A stretch of 64,000 nucleotides of DNA from an uncultured Clostridia bacterium (GCA_947175335.1 CAMWMF010000004.1:1-64000); one strand, 5' to 3'. Shown: positions 17,982-27,313, counted from the stretch's first letter. A program made the numbers and translations. Notes: a model not told the origin generated them from the letters alone.

Positions 17982-18794
17982 ATGAATAAAACAAACAGGA
18001 TAAAAACGATCGCATTATTACTGCTGTGCTTGCCGTTTTGCGGCGGATGGTCAAGCACGCCTGCCGCTGCCGAACAATCGGATAGATACGTCGGCGGTGA
18101 GCTGATAGGTACTTATGCTTCTTCCGAAACTATTCCGTATGTGTCTAAACAAGTTGTTGATGATATCTCTACTGCAAACAGTACACCTAAATACTTTGCC
18201 GTGAATGGTATGCAAAACGGGTGCGGAGCGGTTGCCGGCGGAATTATAATCGGCTTCTATGATAAGTATTACGCAAATTTGATACCGGGATGGGATTCAT
18301 ATTATTCAACCGGTAGATACAAAGGGCAGGACGGAACATATGTACAAGGACTTCTTTTTGATTTGTATGATAAGATGCAAACCAACGTTGTAGCGCCCGG
18401 AGTATCTGAAAGCGAATTTAAAAACGGATTACAAAGCTGTGTCGTAGATCACGGTTATAATATACAATATACTTCGCTTGGTGCGGGAAATAACTTTAAT
18501 TACAGCACATTTAAAACAGCAGTAAATAATAACCAGCTTACCGTGTTGTTTGTTGAGCCGAGTAATATTTACAGCTTGGAGCCTTTTGAAAATGAAGATA
18601 TTTTAGTATCCAGCACCATAAACGGCAATCATATTATGGTAGCGTATGGGTATTATGAAGTTAAGTATACTTTAAGTAACGGAACAAGAACGGACAAATA
18701 TTTGTATGTTGCAACCGGACTGTCTGGTAGTTCCACGGCCTTATACAAAGTCGGTTCGTATGTCAACGCAGCTTACAAAGTAACAATAAATTAG
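17982..18794 (+). CDS. Secreted papain-fold (C39-like) cysteine protease candidate
   Basis: 270 residues with an N-terminal signal peptide (KTIALLLLCLPFCGGWSS, cleavage probably after PAAAE or nearby). The mature part has a likely nucleophile motif (MQNGCGAVAGGIIIGFYDKYY) near residue 76 and a likely catalytic His late in the chain (NGNHIMVAYGYYE) near residue 216. This order and spacing suits papain-fold peptidases such as C39-like secreted enzymes. No C-terminal anchor is seen, so it should be released. GAGGTGAT precedes the ATG. It lies between a sigma factor gene and an anti-sigma-like gene. The fold assignment is inference from motifs. Confidence 0.6.
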   Translation: MNKTNRIKTIALLLLCLPFCGGWSSTPAAAEQSDRYVGGELIGTYASSETIPYVSKQVVDDISTANSTPKYFAVNGMQNGCGAVAGGIIIGFYDKYYANLIPGWDSYYSTGRYKGQDGTYVQGLLFDLYDKMQTNVVAPGVSESEFKNGLQSCVVDHGYNIQYTSLGAGNNFNYSTFKTAVNNNQLTVLFVEPSNIYSLEPFENEDILVSSTINGNHIMVAYGYYEVKYTLSNGTRTDKYLYVATGLSGSSTALYKVGSYVNAAYKVTIN

Positions 18795-18802
18795 AGGCGG
18801 TT

Positions 18803-19498
18803 ATGCGCGTAGAAAAAAAACTGAACAAAGCAATAAAGCAGGATGGCATCGATACGCAATCAGAAATTCTTGAAGAATTGAAACGTCGCTATCCGCAATA
18901 CGTCAAGCAATCGGATAAGAAACAAGCTCCCGTAAAGAAACGCCGGTTTGCGTTTATTTCCGCAATTGCTGCTGCGGCTGTTTGTGTGGCGGTTATAGTG
19001 CCTTGCGTTGTATTATTGCCTAGAAATAACGGCGGCGGCATTGGAGGAAAAGAGAATATTCGCTATTGTACGCAAGGAGAGTATGATAAGGGTAATGTAG
19101 AATATACAATTGGAGAATATCGCGAAACTAACAATCTTAACTTTTTATATTTCGATTGGTATGAATTCGGTGAAGATTTCAGAACATTTTGTTATACAAG
19201 TAATTCGGATAATGAGGTGCTAGGTTTGGAGGAGCAAACATATTTACCTCAATCCGACGAATTTGTACAATTATCCATAACCAAAACAAATGTATATTTG
19301 GATGTATTAGATTTAATTATTGGAAAATGCCAAAATGAAGATTACGTTGACAATCATAAGGTAGCATGGTCAGTAGCAGGAGAATATGCAACTTGTATAT
19401 TCGAAAATAGTGGATATAGGTATTTTATACAAATAGAACAAGGAAAAGACGAAAACAGACTGTTTGAACTAGTTGCCGAACTTTTGGATACAAAATAG
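18803..19498 (+). CDS. Single-pass membrane protein, anti-sigma-like
   Basis: 231 residues. A charged cytoplasmic N-terminus of about 48 residues (LKRRYPQYVKQSDKK...) is followed by one TM helix (FAFISAIAAAAVCVAVIVPCVVLL) and an external domain of about 155 residues. This layout, and the position two genes after an ECF sigma gene, suggests a membrane anti-sigma factor. No zinc-binding ZAS motif (HxxxCxxC) is visible in the N-terminus, so the assignment is tentative. GAGGCGG precedes the ATG. After the TAG stop the same frame stays open to 19625, with protein-like sequence. Confidence 0.6.
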   Translation: MRVEKKLNKAIKQDGIDTQSEILEELKRRYPQYVKQSDKKQAPVKKRRFAFISAIAAAAVCVAVIVPCVVLLPRNNGGGIGGKENIRYCTQGEYDKGNVEYTIGEYRETNNLNFLYFDWYEFGEDFRTFCYTSNSDNEVLGLEEQTYLPQSDEFVQLSITKTNVYLDVLDLIIGKCQNEDYVDNHKVAWSVAGEYATCIFENSGYRYFIQIEQGKDENRLFELVAELLDTK

Positions 19499-19623
19499 AA
19501 CAACATATTTTTTACTGCTCTACCGCAGGTAGTTGATTTATTACATACAGTCGTTGATAGAGTTGATATGACCAATCCAGCTTCGCGCATAAATAAATTG
19601 TTTAAAATACGAGAAATATTGAC

Positions 19624-19652
19624 TTGAAAAAAGATATAGTTTATGCTATAAT
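19624..19652 (+). promoter_or_regulatory. Promoter of the methyltransferase/defence operon
   Basis: TTGAAA, a 17-bp spacer and TATAAT, followed 25 bp later by the GTG start of the C5 methyltransferase gene. Confidence 0.7.
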
Positions 19653-19676
19653 TGTTGGTGGAGGTTATATACGAAG

Positions 19677-20633
19677 GTGAACAAAAAGAGTGAACGCATA
19701 ACCGTAGTATCATATTTTTGTGGTTGCGGCGGGCTTGATTTAGGGTTTCGAGGCAATTTTGTCTATCATGGGCAAAAATATGATAGGTTGCCTTTTGATA
19801 TAATTAGTGCATTTGATTTCAATGAGAAATGTGTTGCGACATATAATAATTACTTTGAACACAAGGCAACAGTTGGTGATTTAGAAAAAATCGATCCAAA
19901 TTCTGTAGTCGGGGCCGATGTGTTGATTGGTGGTTTCCCTTGCCAAGAATTCTCATCATGTGGTCCTTTAGGGGGGCTCGAATCACAGCGCGGACAGCTT
20001 TATAAGGCATTAATTAGATATATGAATGCACATAGACCTAAGGTTGTTGTGGGTGAAAATGTAATCAATCTTGAACGAATGAATAAAGGCGAAGTTTTGA
20101 AAACGATAGTATCAGACTTAGAAGCGCCGGGGTACCGAATTGAAGTTTGGAAAATGTTTGCTCCAGACTATGGTGTTCCGCAAAGACGCACTAGACTTTT
20201 TATTATATGTGTAAGAGATGATTTGAAAGGTTTTCCTAAAAAACCTATAGCTGAATATGTTAATAATCACCATAGTGTCGAATGGGCAATTGGAGATTTA
20301 ATAAATATTGTAGATGAGTCGGTTCCCAATCAAAGCCAATTTTTTGCCGCTTCACGGGCAAGAAAAGGAAATGGACAAGGCGATGAAAACAATATGCGAA
20401 ATAAACCAGCATATACTATTCGCGCAAATCCAAAATCACGCGTTCAATTTCATTATGAATTGGACAGGCGTCTGACCGTTAGAGAGTGTGCAAGAATTCA
20501 AACATTTCCTGATGATTTTACATTTGGATTCGCAAAGACAACTAGCATATCGCAAATAGGGAATGCTGTACCGCCTATATTAGCGCATACGGTCGCGCAG
20601 GCTATAGCAAATTATTTTCAAGAATTAAAGTAG
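19677..20633 (+). CDS. DNA (cytosine-5) methyltransferase
   Basis: 318 residues with all main C5-methyltransferase motifs in order: motif I SYFCGCGGLDLGF (AdoMet), motif IV GGFPCQEFS with catalytic Cys, motif VI VVGENV, motif VIII QRRTRLFI, motif IX LTVRECARIQTFPDDF and motif X QIGNAVPPILA. The variable target-recognition region between VIII and IX is short. The GTG start at 19677 follows GGTGGAGG. It is the first gene of an operon with a GHKL ATPase and a helicase-nuclease, so it most likely protects host DNA for that restriction system. The target sequence cannot be predicted. Confidence 0.95.
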   Translation: MNKKSERITVVSYFCGCGGLDLGFRGNFVYHGQKYDRLPFDIISAFDFNEKCVATYNNYFEHKATVGDLEKIDPNSVVGADVLIGGFPCQEFSSCGPLGGLESQRGQLYKALIRYMNAHRPKVVVGENVINLERMNKGEVLKTIVSDLEAPGYRIEVWKMFAPDYGVPQRRTRLFIICVRDDLKGFPKKPIAEYVNNHHSVEWAIGDLINIVDESVPNQSQFFAASRARKGNGQGDENNMRNKPAYTIRANPKSRVQFHYELDRRLTVRECARIQTFPDDFTFGFAKTTSISQIGNAVPPILAHTVAQAIANYFQELK

Positions 20634-20643
20634 GGAGAATAAT

Positions 20644-23031
20644 ATGAGTAACTCTATCATTAGTTTGGATATAACTCCTACACCGCGTATACTCCGCGTG
20701 CTAGGCGAAATCCCTTTTTTGCCGTGGCAATGTTTAGCTGAGTTAATTGACAATTCCGTTGATGCGTTTTTATCTAGCGAGGCTGCTGGCGGAGAAGAAA
20801 GAGAACAACGGATAAATGTTACATGGTCGTCTGATTCAATGGCGGCCAGTGAACGCACAGTTGAAATTAGTGATAATGCTTGTGGAATGAGCTTGGAGCA
20901 AATTCAAAATGCGGTAAGAGCGGGATATTCGAGCAATGATCCTATTAATAATCTTGGCTTGTTCGGGATGGGATTTAATATTTCCACCGCAAGGTTGGGC
21001 GAATTAACGACCGTGCTTTCGACAAGAAAAGGTGATACTGAATGGGTTGGATTAAGAATTGATTTTGCAGCTATGAATGCGGCAAAAACATTTAGTGCAC
21101 CAGTTATACGAAAACCTAAGGACAACCCAAATGAATGTGGCACAAAAATAATTATATCTAAATTGAGGACAGGAATAAGAACAGACTTGTCGATGCGGGA
21201 AAATGATATAAGACGTCAACTTGAATCGATATATACGCCATTATTAAATTCGACGGATATAACAATTTTCGTTAAAGGAAAACAGCTATTTCCTAGAAAT
21301 CATTGCATTTGGTCACCGCAACGGTATGTGATGTACAATGACCAACAAGTTTCGTCATATATAGAAATTGATCGAGATTTAGGTCATTCGTTATTTGATT
21401 TGGAACGTAATACATATTTAACACCAGATATAGCTGAAGATTATTATGCGGCCATGCAAAGAGGAGAACCGCTACCCGATAATATAATAGAGCGTAGTAA
21501 ACGGTTAAAGGGTTGGTTGGGAATTCAAAGATATGCAGATCCGAATGACTTTGGCATTGATTTTATTCGTAATGGAAGAAAAATCTTAATTCTAGACAAG
21601 TCATTATTTCAATATGTCAATCCTTATACTGGACAAAAGGACTTGCAATATCCCGTCGAGTTAGGAACATCGATAGGCGGTAGAATTGTGGGAGAATTAC
21701 ATGTTGATTATTTACTTCCGACTTATCAGAAAAACGATTTTGATAAAACTGACTCATCTTGGTTTCAAACGGTTGAAGCTATATGCGGGACAGGTCCATT
21801 TTTGCCAAAATTGCGAAAAGCAATGGGATTTCAAGAGCCTAACACATCCCCGCTTGGCTTATTGGTAAACGCATATAGAAGAATAGATGCGGGTACAAAG
21901 TGTTTATTTGCCCCTAATGATATATCAAAAAAATATGCTATGCAGTTTAGGCAGGGAAAACGTGATTATATCAATGACGATATTTGGTGGAAGGCGGCGC
22001 AAGAGGAAGACCAACGACGCAGTATAGGCGGTGCAAAAATTACGACGGCAGTGAATGCCGGAGATGCACCATCAGACAGTTTAGAAGACTATTTGGGAGG
22101 AGCTGCAAATACATCTTCAGCTACTACTACGGGAACTGCTTCGGTTACATCGAATGCGAGTGGGAGTCCGACTGTAGTAGCACCGACACCAGTAGAAGAT
22201 ACATCAAAATTGGATGAGTTGATTCAACGTTCAAGCCACGTTGTACAATTGACCGGAAAATATTCGACAAGTGGCGCATTGCCATTAAATGTACGTGTTT
22301 ATGAATTGAAAAATGGGTATGTCCTTTATAAAGGAATGAGAAAGGCTTGTTTTTTCTCTTCGGAAGGAACAGATTGCAACTTTGTATATGATCCAACGCA
22401 TCCGTTGTTATCGCAATATCCTATTACACCAAAAATGTTATTATTACAATATTTATCTGAAAAGCTTAAAGCGCGTGATGGACTATCTGATATAGTGTCT
22501 GTATATAGTGATTTGGTAATTAATTCGATGAATGAATCGAAAATCGATAAGCAATCGCTACAAGATCGTGCAACGAGCGTATTTACAGCTATAAGAGAAA
22601 GGCTATATGGTGCTTTAAAGAACCATGAAATTGAAGCGCTCCAATGTATTCACGAGTCAGTAGGAGAGGTCGAAGAAACAGTTACGCATTTGCTGGCGGT
22701 TTCGCATTTAATAGTACCATTTCAACAGTGTCAAATTGAAGGATTCGACGCTATTGATTACGTTCCCGAAAAAACGATTATACGATTGTTTGATAAATTT
22801 CCGGAGCTTATTTTTGATGGTCATGTTGTTAATGCCCCGTATTTACAAATTGCATTGTCAGATGAAAATGCTACGATTCGCAGTAGAAATGAGTCTAAAG
22901 AAAGAGTGATTTCTTTTCTAAAAGATGCATTGCGATTAAGCAATAATTCACCTATCGGGCAAAAAGAATTGAAAAACGAATTAGCTCGTGCATCGTTAAG
23001 CATTGATTTCCTTATGGGGGAATTGGCGTGA
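20644..23031 (+). CDS. MutL/MORC-like GHKL ATPase of a restriction system
   Basis: 795 residues. The N-terminal GHKL ATPase has the N box ELIDNSVDAF near residue 38, motif DNACGM (DxGxG equivalent) near 78 and the lid GLFGMGFN near 109. A transducer-like region follows. A Ser/Thr-rich linker occurs at about 480-515 (TSSATTTGTASVTS). The C-terminal 280 residues are helical and unrecognised. The first motifs look closer to MutL/MORC than to histidine kinases. Bacterial MORC-type ATPases in restriction-modification operons with a methylase, helicase and nuclease were described by Iyer, Abhiman and Aravind. It ends with a 4-bp overlap with the helicase gene. Confidence 0.8.
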   Translation: MSNSIISLDITPTPRILRVLGEIPFLPWQCLAELIDNSVDAFLSSEAAGGEEREQRINVTWSSDSMAASERTVEISDNACGMSLEQIQNAVRAGYSSNDPINNLGLFGMGFNISTARLGELTTVLSTRKGDTEWVGLRIDFAAMNAAKTFSAPVIRKPKDNPNECGTKIIISKLRTGIRTDLSMRENDIRRQLESIYTPLLNSTDITIFVKGKQLFPRNHCIWSPQRYVMYNDQQVSSYIEIDRDLGHSLFDLERNTYLTPDIAEDYYAAMQRGEPLPDNIIERSKRLKGWLGIQRYADPNDFGIDFIRNGRKILILDKSLFQYVNPYTGQKDLQYPVELGTSIGGRIVGELHVDYLLPTYQKNDFDKTDSSWFQTVEAICGTGPFLPKLRKAMGFQEPNTSPLGLLVNAYRRIDAGTKCLFAPNDISKKYAMQFRQGKRDYINDDIWWKAAQEEDQRRSIGGAKITTAVNAGDAPSDSLEDYLGGAANTSSATTTGTASVTSNASGSPTVVAPTPVEDTSKLDELIQRSSHVVQLTGKYSTSGALPLNVRVYELKNGYVLYKGMRKACFFSSEGTDCNFVYDPTHPLLSQYPITPKMLLLQYLSEKLKARDGLSDIVSVYSDLVINSMNESKIDKQSLQDRATSVFTAIRERLYGALKNHEIEALQCIHESVGEVEETVTHLLAVSHLIVPFQQCQIEGFDAIDYVPEKTIIRLFDKFPELIFDGHVVNAPYLQIALSDENATIRSRNESKERVISFLKDALRLSNNSPIGQKELKNELARASLSIDFLMGELA

Positions 23032-24689
23032 GTACATTCTACACTGATGATATTGCAAATGGTTATAACTGGAAAGGCCTTGAAAGAGCGGTTGCTCGGA
23101 TGATGGCTCACATTGGTTGGAAAGATGTGACTGTAATTGGTGGTGCCGGCGATAAAGGTGGTGATATTCTAGGAACACGAGATGGCGACGGATGTACTAA
23201 GGGATGGGTTGTTCAGTCAAAAGCGGTGTCGGGGGATCGGTATATTGGACCTAGTGCTATTAACGAAGTAATAAATGCCCTAACATTTTATAATACAAAT
23301 GTTGCTGCTGTTGCTACGAATGGAGAATTTACTCACACAGCAATCGAGCGTCAAAAACAGCTTGAAAGAAATGGGTACACATTGAAACTTTGGAATGGCT
23401 CATTTATAAAATCGCTTATTGAAAGAATGCCAAGTGAACACGCAGGACATCGGAGTTTACGTCCTTATCAACAGTTAATTGTTGATAAAGTAACGAAGGC
23501 TTTTGATGATGGGCAGAAAAGGGCATTTTATATAGTAGCAACAGGGCTTGGAAAAACAGTTATAGCAGCAACTATAGCACGAAATTTATGGGAGCGTGGT
23601 TGCCGTAAAATACTTGTTCTATGTCATGCAACCGATTTGGCAATTCAATTAGAATCTGGTTTTTGGCCGCAAATCATGAAAGAAGTCCCTACATCAGTTT
23701 TTTTTAATGGATTGCCGCCAAGAAATTCCGAAGGGATTTCTTTTGGTTTATATCAAAGTTTGTATGGTTATTTGTCTGGCATTGAGCCTAATCAATTTGA
23801 TGTTGTAATAGTTGACGAGGCGCATCATGCTATGGCGCATGGCTTCCGTACTTGTATAAACCACCTTAAACCTCGTTTTTTAATGGGGATGACGGCAACT
23901 CCATGGCGTGGCGATGGACAAAATTTAGAGTCGATTTTTGGTGTTCCATTGGAAAAGGTTTCGCTTGTTGATGGAATGGCAATGGGATATTTATCTAAAG
24001 TCGACTATCGTATTTTCTGCGATAATGTTGATTGGAAAAAAATCCCGTATATGAGCAAGAAAAGTTTTTCGATTAAAGATCTAAATAAGCGTTTGTTCTT
24101 GCCGCAAAGGGACGAGGCCGTAATTAGTGAAATTCATAAAACAATTCAAAATATTTCTATTCCTAAAATAGCTATTTTTTCTCCGTCAATTGAACATTGC
24201 CAAAGATTTGCGGATATGTTGTCCGCAAGCGGGATTCCTTGTGTATCATTATCGTGTCCTGATAAATCGGAGCGCAGAAAAAGACTACTTGCCTTTTCAA
24301 CGGGGAGTGTTTCGGCTCTTACTGCGGTCGATGTAATGAATGAAGGAATAGACATTCCTGATGTTAATGTGCTTGTTTTCCTAAGAGCAACTCATTCGAG
24401 AAGGATATTCGTACAACAACTTGGGCGTGGGTTGAGATTATCAAGCGGTAAAGAAAAGGTCATTGTTTTGGATTTTGTTTCAGATATTAGGCGAATGGCT
24501 GATGTAATAGAAATGAATAATGAGGGAAAAGAGAAAGGACGAGAAAAAGAGGTACTGTATCTACAAAAAGGTTTTGTTTCTTTCTCAGACGCGAGAATGG
24601 AAAAATTTGTGCAAGTATGGTTAGAGGATGTCGCAGATTTAGGCGATTCCAATGATGAAACGAAATTAAATTTTCCTGAGGGCTTTTAA
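23028..24689 (+). CDS. Mrr-like nuclease fused to a superfamily II helicase
   Basis: 553 residues. The N-terminal 130 residues look like an Mrr-type PD-(D/E)xK restriction domain: GLERAVARMM, GGAGDKGGDIL with the active Asp, then WVVQSKA as the QxK motif. The helicase core follows: Walker A ATGLGKTV near residue 172, DEAH box VDEAHHA near 265, motif III MTATPW and C-terminal motif VI QQLGRGLRLS near 465. It is the likely restriction subunit, coupling ATP-driven translocation to cleavage. GTG starts at 23028 overlap the previous stop. Confidence 0.88.
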   Translation: MSTFYTDDIANGYNWKGLERAVARMMAHIGWKDVTVIGGAGDKGGDILGTRDGDGCTKGWVVQSKAVSGDRYIGPSAINEVINALTFYNTNVAAVATNGEFTHTAIERQKQLERNGYTLKLWNGSFIKSLIERMPSEHAGHRSLRPYQQLIVDKVTKAFDDGQKRAFYIVATGLGKTVIAATIARNLWERGCRKILVLCHATDLAIQLESGFWPQIMKEVPTSVFFNGLPPRNSEGISFGLYQSLYGYLSGIEPNQFDVVIVDEAHHAMAHGFRTCINHLKPRFLMGMTATPWRGDGQNLESIFGVPLEKVSLVDGMAMGYLSKVDYRIFCDNVDWKKIPYMSKKSFSIKDLNKRLFLPQRDEAVISEIHKTIQNISIPKIAIFSPSIEHCQRFADMLSASGIPCVSLSCPDKSERRKRLLAFSTGSVSALTAVDVMNEGIDIPDVNVLVFLRATHSRRIFVQQLGRGLRLSSGKEKVIVLDFVSDIRRMADVIEMNNEGKEKGREKEVLYLQKGFVSFSDARMEKFVQVWLEDVADLGDSNDETKLNFPEGF

Positions 24690-24690
24690 T

Positions 24691-25257
24691 ATGTCAAATA
24701 AATTACCCAAAGATATAGCTGAAAGTATTCGAACAAAGATATATTCTCGTGCCGACGAGTTTGGGTATGCCGGGCGAAGCAGAACGGAGAATAGCCAGTT
24801 TATGGACGACCTTATAGACGATCCTACGATTGGTGGAGTTCTGAAGTTATATTATCCATCAGAACGTATTCGCACTTACATAAAAGATGCTGTGCTCAAT
24901 TCTTATACTAAATCACGGAACAGGGCTTTGTTAGCAATTCAAGATTTAACGTTGGTATTGCATTCAGTTTTTGGAGTTGAGTCAAGCGAGATACAAAAAC
25001 TCACAAATGATACGTTGCTTTATGGCACTGATGATGATACGCTTATAATAGTTAGTAAGGGCACATATGTTAAATGGGAAACTGCATTAAGAAGAGCGTT
25101 AGAAACCATAGCAAAATCTCCCATACTTAGAGAAAGAGAGAAACAGCCATTAATTTGTTTATTGCTCGCGATTTCTAATGGTGAAGCAACTGAAGCAGAT
25201 AAGGACTTCATTAAAAGCGAATTGTCTGTGATTGGCGTTGGCGTCTATTTTTGTTGA
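24691..25257 (+). CDS. Defence-operon protein of unknown function
   Basis: 188 residues, starting one base after the helicase stop and so probably part of the same operon. No signal peptide, TM segment or known catalytic motif is visible. The sequence is largely helical (ESIRTKIYSRADEFGYAGR at the N-terminus) and has a Leu-rich C-terminal half (LICLLLAIS). Reading frame, codon use and tight spacing support a real gene. A role in specificity or regulation of the restriction complex is only inference from position. Confidence 0.7.
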   Translation: MSNKLPKDIAESIRTKIYSRADEFGYAGRSRTENSQFMDDLIDDPTIGGVLKLYYPSERIRTYIKDAVLNSYTKSRNRALLAIQDLTLVLHSVFGVESSEIQKLTNDTLLYGTDDDTLIIVSKGTYVKWETALRRALETIAKSPILREREKQPLICLLLAISNGEATEADKDFIKSELSVIGVGVYFC

Positions 25258-25343
25258 CAAATACAATATTATCAACAACGTATCGCATACGATTATGACC
25301 CTAAGAAATTGAATGAAAGAGTTGTTTGAGCGGTGAATAATCA

Positions 25344-26123
25344 ATGAATTATTTTGATGATGAAAATAAAATAATAGAGTGTTTTCAAGGAACTGAAAGC
25401 ACTGATATATTTTTTCCTGTGGAAAAAAATGAGCTTTTTGTTATGTTTGAATCTATATACGATGAGGGAAAATGGAAGCTATGGAAAAATAGTTCAGGAA
25501 AATCTGATCCGCCGCCTGATTTTTATTGTGATGAGTTCAAGTTGATGATGGATGTAATGCGTGTTGATGACCATGCTCATAAAAATAAAAAGGGGAAAAT
25601 CGTTAATCCCACAAATGCTCGTGAGAGTCAGATACAAAAAGAATTGCGCGAAAAAGGTATTTATGACACATTCCCGAACGTAGAAAATATCATTGTTTGT
25701 GCTGATACAGGCTTGCCTACTGAACAAGATCATAACTATGATTATTATCGAAAGAATTTTATTCGTATTTTAGAGGAACATAAACGCAAGATAGAGCTGT
25801 ATAAACAGAATCATCCGGGCTTTAAAATAGTTTTTTTTGTGTTAGATGAATCATCAGCATATACTGAATCAGTAATTAAGCCACAAAAAATGGAAGAGGG
25901 CATGCCAATGCTAGGACGGCCTCATTTTTGGTTTTTTGATAAGTCTTTCTTGCAAGTGTTTATGAACTCTTCAATAGATTATCTAATATGGTATGCGCCG
26001 TATAAGCAAGAGCATTTGTTTTTCGGTTTTGAATTTCCGGAAGTAGTGGTTTATGATACTAAACTATCGATAAATGATTGTATAGAATATGATGCTGCAA
26101 AGATGATTAGTTGTGAAGAATAG
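25344..26123 (+). CDS. Unknown protein at end of defence operon, nuclease-like motif possible
   Basis: 259 residues, 86 bp after the previous gene and ending before a terminator. I do not recognise the family. A stretch PPDFYCDEFKLMMDVMRVDDH (about residues 51-71), followed by several Lys residues, could be a PD-(D/E)xK-like or other metal-binding nuclease core, but the pattern is loose. A hydrophobic strand-rich part (KIVFFVLDESS; IDYLIWYAPY) suggests an alpha/beta domain. The ATG at 25344 has only a weak GAGCGGTG upstream. Position suggests it belongs to the defence island. Confidence 0.65.
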   Translation: MNYFDDENKIIECFQGTESTDIFFPVEKNELFVMFESIYDEGKWKLWKNSSGKSDPPPDFYCDEFKLMMDVMRVDDHAHKNKKGKIVNPTNARESQIQKELREKGIYDTFPNVENIIVCADTGLPTEQDHNYDYYRKNFIRILEEHKRKIELYKQNHPGFKIVFFVLDESSAYTESVIKPQKMEEGMPMLGRPHFWFFDKSFLQVFMNSSIDYLIWYAPYKQEHLFFGFEFPEVVVYDTKLSINDCIEYDAAKMISCEE

Positions 26124-26177
26124 AGATACAACACTGAATTCTATCTAATATATCAAAAAGCCTAATATAAAGCGAAA

Positions 26178-26206
26178 AAGGAGTTCTTATAGAGCTTCTT
26201 TTTTTT
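26178..26206 (+). terminator. Terminator at the end of the defence island
   Basis: Stem AAGGAGTTC / GAGCTTCTT (two G-U pairs) followed by eight or more T. Confidence 0.75.
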
Positions 26207-26230
26207 GCAAAAAAATCAAAAATTGTTAAA

Positions 26231-26278
26231 TGACCGTGTACTTTTTAAGAAAAGTGTACTTGGATATGTAGAGGGGTA
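26231..26278 (+). repeat. 48-bp conserved element, copy A (before integrase)
   Basis: Matches copy B at 42413-42460 at 39 of 48 positions without gaps. Both begin TGACCGTGTACTTTT and end in GGGGTA. Inside are two direct GTGTACTT repeats 18 bp apart. It lies 82 bp before the integrase start, so it is probably a promoter or regulator-binding element. Confidence 0.75.
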
Positions 26279-26359
26279 TAACAAAGGAAGTTGCACAACG
26301 ATTTTCGTGCTGCTTTATTTCGTGTAAAATTAAATTATTGCTAAATAAGGAGAAAAATA

Positions 26360-27313
26360 ATGCAATACAAAGATTGGTTAAATGAATGGCTTGAATGTTA
26401 TGTAAAGCCGTCGTCTAAACAGAAAACTTACATACGATACTCTGAAATAGTATCTCAACACATTATCAGCGCACTCGGTGATTACGATATGAACGAAATC
26501 ACACCGCTCATATTGCAACGCTTTACAACCGAACTTTTGCAATCTGGCAATATAAAGACAAAGAAAGGTTTGTCGGCAAATTCAGTAAACGGCATAATAA
26601 CCGTAATTCAAAACTCGTTGAAAGCGGCTTATGCTATAGGGCAAATCAAGGAATACTCGGCAAACAAAATAAAGCGCCCGAAAGCGCGAGAAAAGCAGGT
26701 TACTTGTTTTACGCCTACCGAACAAAAACAAATAGAGCAAGCTGTCTTTAACGGAAAGAAGCCTAAAATGTTTGGTGTGGTGTTGTGCCTATATACCGGC
26801 TTGCGTATCGGCGAATTGCTTGCTTTGGAGTGGAAAGACGTAGACTTTCAAAAGGGTACTATTAACGTGTGCAAATCATGCCACGACGGAAAAGACGATG
26901 GTGGTAAGTTTGCTCGAATAACCGATACGCCGAAAACTGAAACGTCACAAAGAGTTATTCCATTCCCGAAGCAACTTATACCGTATTTGCGGAACTTAAA
27001 GAAGGATACAAACTCCGAATATGTGGTTGCGTCCAATTCGGACAAGCTCATATCCGTAAGGGCTTATCAGCGAAGTTTTGAATTGTTCTTAAAGCGATTA
27101 AATATTCCGCATAAAGGCTTTCACTCGCTGCGCCATACTTTCGCTACTCGTGCGCTCGAATGCGGAATGGACGTTAAAACACTATCTGAAATACTCGGTC
27201 ATAAAAATGCCAATGTTACGCTCAATAGATATGTACATAGCCTAATGGATCATAAGCGCGATATGATGAACAGGTTAGGAAAAATGATAGAAAAAAATGA
27301 CTCAAAGAATTGA
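26360..27313 (+). CDS. Tyrosine recombinase (integrase)
   Basis: 317 residues, phage/ICE integrase family. An N-terminal SAM-like core-binding domain (about 1-105) precedes the catalytic domain. The catalytic residues are visible: Arg in TGLRIGELLAL near 153, His-x-x-Arg in FHSLRHTFATR near 255, His/Trp position in ILGHKNANVT near 281 and Tyr in LNRYVHS near 290. AAGGAG precedes the ATG. It could act on the conjugative element, on the inverted repeats that begin 5 bp after its stop codon, or both. No excisionase gene is adjacent. Confidence 0.95.
   Translation: MQYKDWLNEWLECYVKPSSKQKTYIRYSEIVSQHIISALGDYDMNEITPLILQRFTTELLQSGNIKTKKGLSANSVNGIITVIQNSLKAAYAIGQIKEYSANKIKRPKAREKQVTCFTPTEQKQIEQAVFNGKKPKMFGVVLCLYTGLRIGELLALEWKDVDFQKGTINVCKSCHDGKDDGGKFARITDTPKTETSQRVIPFPKQLIPYLRNLKKDTNSEYVVASNSDKLISVRAYQRSFELFLKRLNIPHKGFHSLRHTFATRALECGMDVKTLSEILGHKNANVTLNRYVHSLMDHKRDMMNRLGKMIEKNDSKN

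Noticed and set aside
19496-19625. TAG recoding or read-through as a general feature of the genome
   Set aside because: Several intact genes here use TAG as a normal stop, for example the two ABC exporter genes, so recoding is not supported.
22405-22425. CCTATTAC motif in the GHKL gene as a third inverted-repeat site
   Set aside because: It lies in coding sequence, has no partner nearby and lacks the full palindromic core.
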